DNA of 64,000 nt. It comes from WRGT01 sp942493035. Its GTDB lineage: Bacteria > Spirochaetota > UBA4802 > UBA5550. A model generated the notes under the pieces. That model made no database searches. It was not told where the DNA came from and saw nothing but the letters and a program-made list of their open reading frames with translations. The translations under genes were made by a program, and so were the position numbers. Shown here in pieces: positions 63,504 to 64,000 of this stretch. How positions within the stretch are numbered: the stretch's first letter is position 1; each line of letters begins with the position of its first letter. Where the stretch lies: positions 4,712,001-4,776,000 of the forward strand of contig OW818666.1 in NCBI GenBank assembly GCA_942493035.1. Reading direction: 5' to 3'.

Positions 63504-63821
63504 ATGAAAAAACCGGAACATCATATATTTGTCTGCGGAAGCTTTCGCGTTTCCGGGGAAGCACAGGGTATCTGCAATAAAAAAGGTTCAATGGGACTTC
63601 TTCAGTATCTGGAAAATGAGATATCAGACAGAGGGCTTGCCGGTGTAGCGGTGTCGAGTACCGGCTGTCTGAAAGTCTGCGACCGCGGGCCGGCTATGGT
63701 TATATATCCCGGGAACTGGTGGTACGGCGGTATAGAGAGTGAATCTGTAATTGACGATATTCTGGATGCTCTGGAATCCGGTGTGCCGGCTGCTGAATAT
63801 CTAATCGGGTATGATGCTTAA
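63504..63821 (+). CDS. Thioredoxin-like [2Fe-2S] ferredoxin, nif-associated
   Basis: 105 residues. The four cluster cysteines are arranged as in the Clostridium pasteurianum and Azotobacter Shethna-type [2Fe-2S] ferredoxins: HHIFVCGSFR, GICNKKGS, STGCLKVCDRGP. The domain has a thioredoxin-like fold and continues with VIYPGNWWYGGI. Genes of this type often lie at the end of nif clusters and may supply electrons or bind NifDK. AGGAG precedes the ATG. Separated from nifB by an inverted repeat, so it may have its own promoter. Confidence 0.88.
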   Translation: MKKPEHHIFVCGSFRVSGEAQGICNKKGSMGLLQYLENEISDRGLAGVAVSSTGCLKVCDRGPAMVIYPGNWWYGGIESESVIDDILDALESGVPAAEYLIGYDA

Positions 63822-63894
63822 TTATGAATAAAATCTGTAATACCTACGAAGCATTAAAGGCGGCTTAGAACGGATGTTGATGCAGGGGATCGAT

Positions 63895-64000
63895 ATGATG
63901 CCGTTTCTGGTGAGTATAAAACTGGCCGTGGTAACGACTAGTATACTATTACTGACAGGTATACCTGCCGCGCTTATGCTGGTATATTCTAAATTCAGAG
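63895..64000 (+). CDS. modB: Molybdate ABC transporter permease ModB, N-terminal part (cut by window edge)
   Basis: The frame from an ATG at 63895 (AGGGG seven bases upstream) is open to the window end and reads MMPFLVSIKLAVVTTSILL with a first membrane segment and LTGIPAALMLVYSKFR, as in ModB and CysT/W permeases. Earlier in-frame ATGs at 63874 and 63880 lack a ribosome site. The position next to nif makes molybdate the likely substrate. modA may lie elsewhere; it is not between the ferredoxin and this gene. Confidence 0.7.
   Translation, partial: MMPFLVSIKLAVVTTSILLLTGIPAALMLVYSKFR

Overview
This 64 kb window is chromosomal DNA from a moderately AT-rich, probably strictly anaerobic bacterium. 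It carries a compact group II/III-type nif operon with nifI1/nifI2 between nifH and nifD, oxygen-sensitive radical enzymes (a double-cubane-cluster protein with its activase, and radical SAM proteins), lipoproteins with clear lipoboxes, two chemoreceptors and CreBC. A free-living diderm such as a member of the Spirochaetota fits, but nothing here fixes the phylum (no rRNA; one tRNA-Gln). The tRNA does not encode CCA.

Layout. 0-6 kb: the 5' part of creC, creB, a PqiA-like membrane protein, a 44-residue membrane peptide, a secreted repeat protein and 3-hydroxybutyryl-CoA dehydrogenase. 6-10 kb: a BtsS/BtsR-type two-component system followed by a CstA/BtsT-family carrier, probably a pyruvate-sensing uptake module. 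10-13.6 kb: a GH51-like lipoprotein and a radical SAM/SPASM protein. 14-20 kb: an acyl-CoA ligase, a CoA-transferase-like/GNAT fusion whose transferase active-site motifs look degenerate, and a long acyl-CoA dehydrogenase. 20-28.7 kb: PutP-type symporter, threonine dehydratase, a DUF4230-like protein, PAP2 phosphatase, RlmI-type methyltransferase, chemoreceptor and a tail-anchored protein. 29-43 kb: tRNA-Gln, an SsuABC/TauABC-like transporter, a sulfur/selenium trafficking set (TudS-related, DUF169, YedE, TusA, DUF3343), a molbindin, then activase, double-cubane protein, DUF3798 lipoprotein and a sugar-type ABC transporter. 43-54 kb: pyrD, hybrid histidine kinase, lone PstS, chemoreceptor, and a PHP-glycosyltransferase fusion coupled to a GH13 enzyme. 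54.5-64 kb: nifH-I1-I2-D-K-E-N-B behind a sigma-54 promoter, a [2Fe-2S] ferredoxin and the start of modB.

The functional threads are fatty-acid/CoA metabolism (hbd, ligase, fusion, acyl-CoA dehydrogenase), sulfur and molybdenum handling (the transporters, the TusA/YedE set, Mop, modB) and nitrogen fixation. Intergenic spaces are unusually rich in imperfect palindromes. At least three dispersed families can be recognised by eye: GC-rich hairpins preceded by a small ACTTT-NNN-AAAGT hairpin, a multi-hairpin cloverleaf-like element, and C-tract/G-tract inverted arms. The most testable new ideas are the degenerate CoA-transferase/GNAT fusion as a possible regulator of the adjacent acyl-CoA ligase, the double-cubane/DUF3798 transporter locus, the PHP-GT4 plus GH13 pair, and the hairpin families. 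No CRISPR array, rRNA, transposase or prophage gene was seen.
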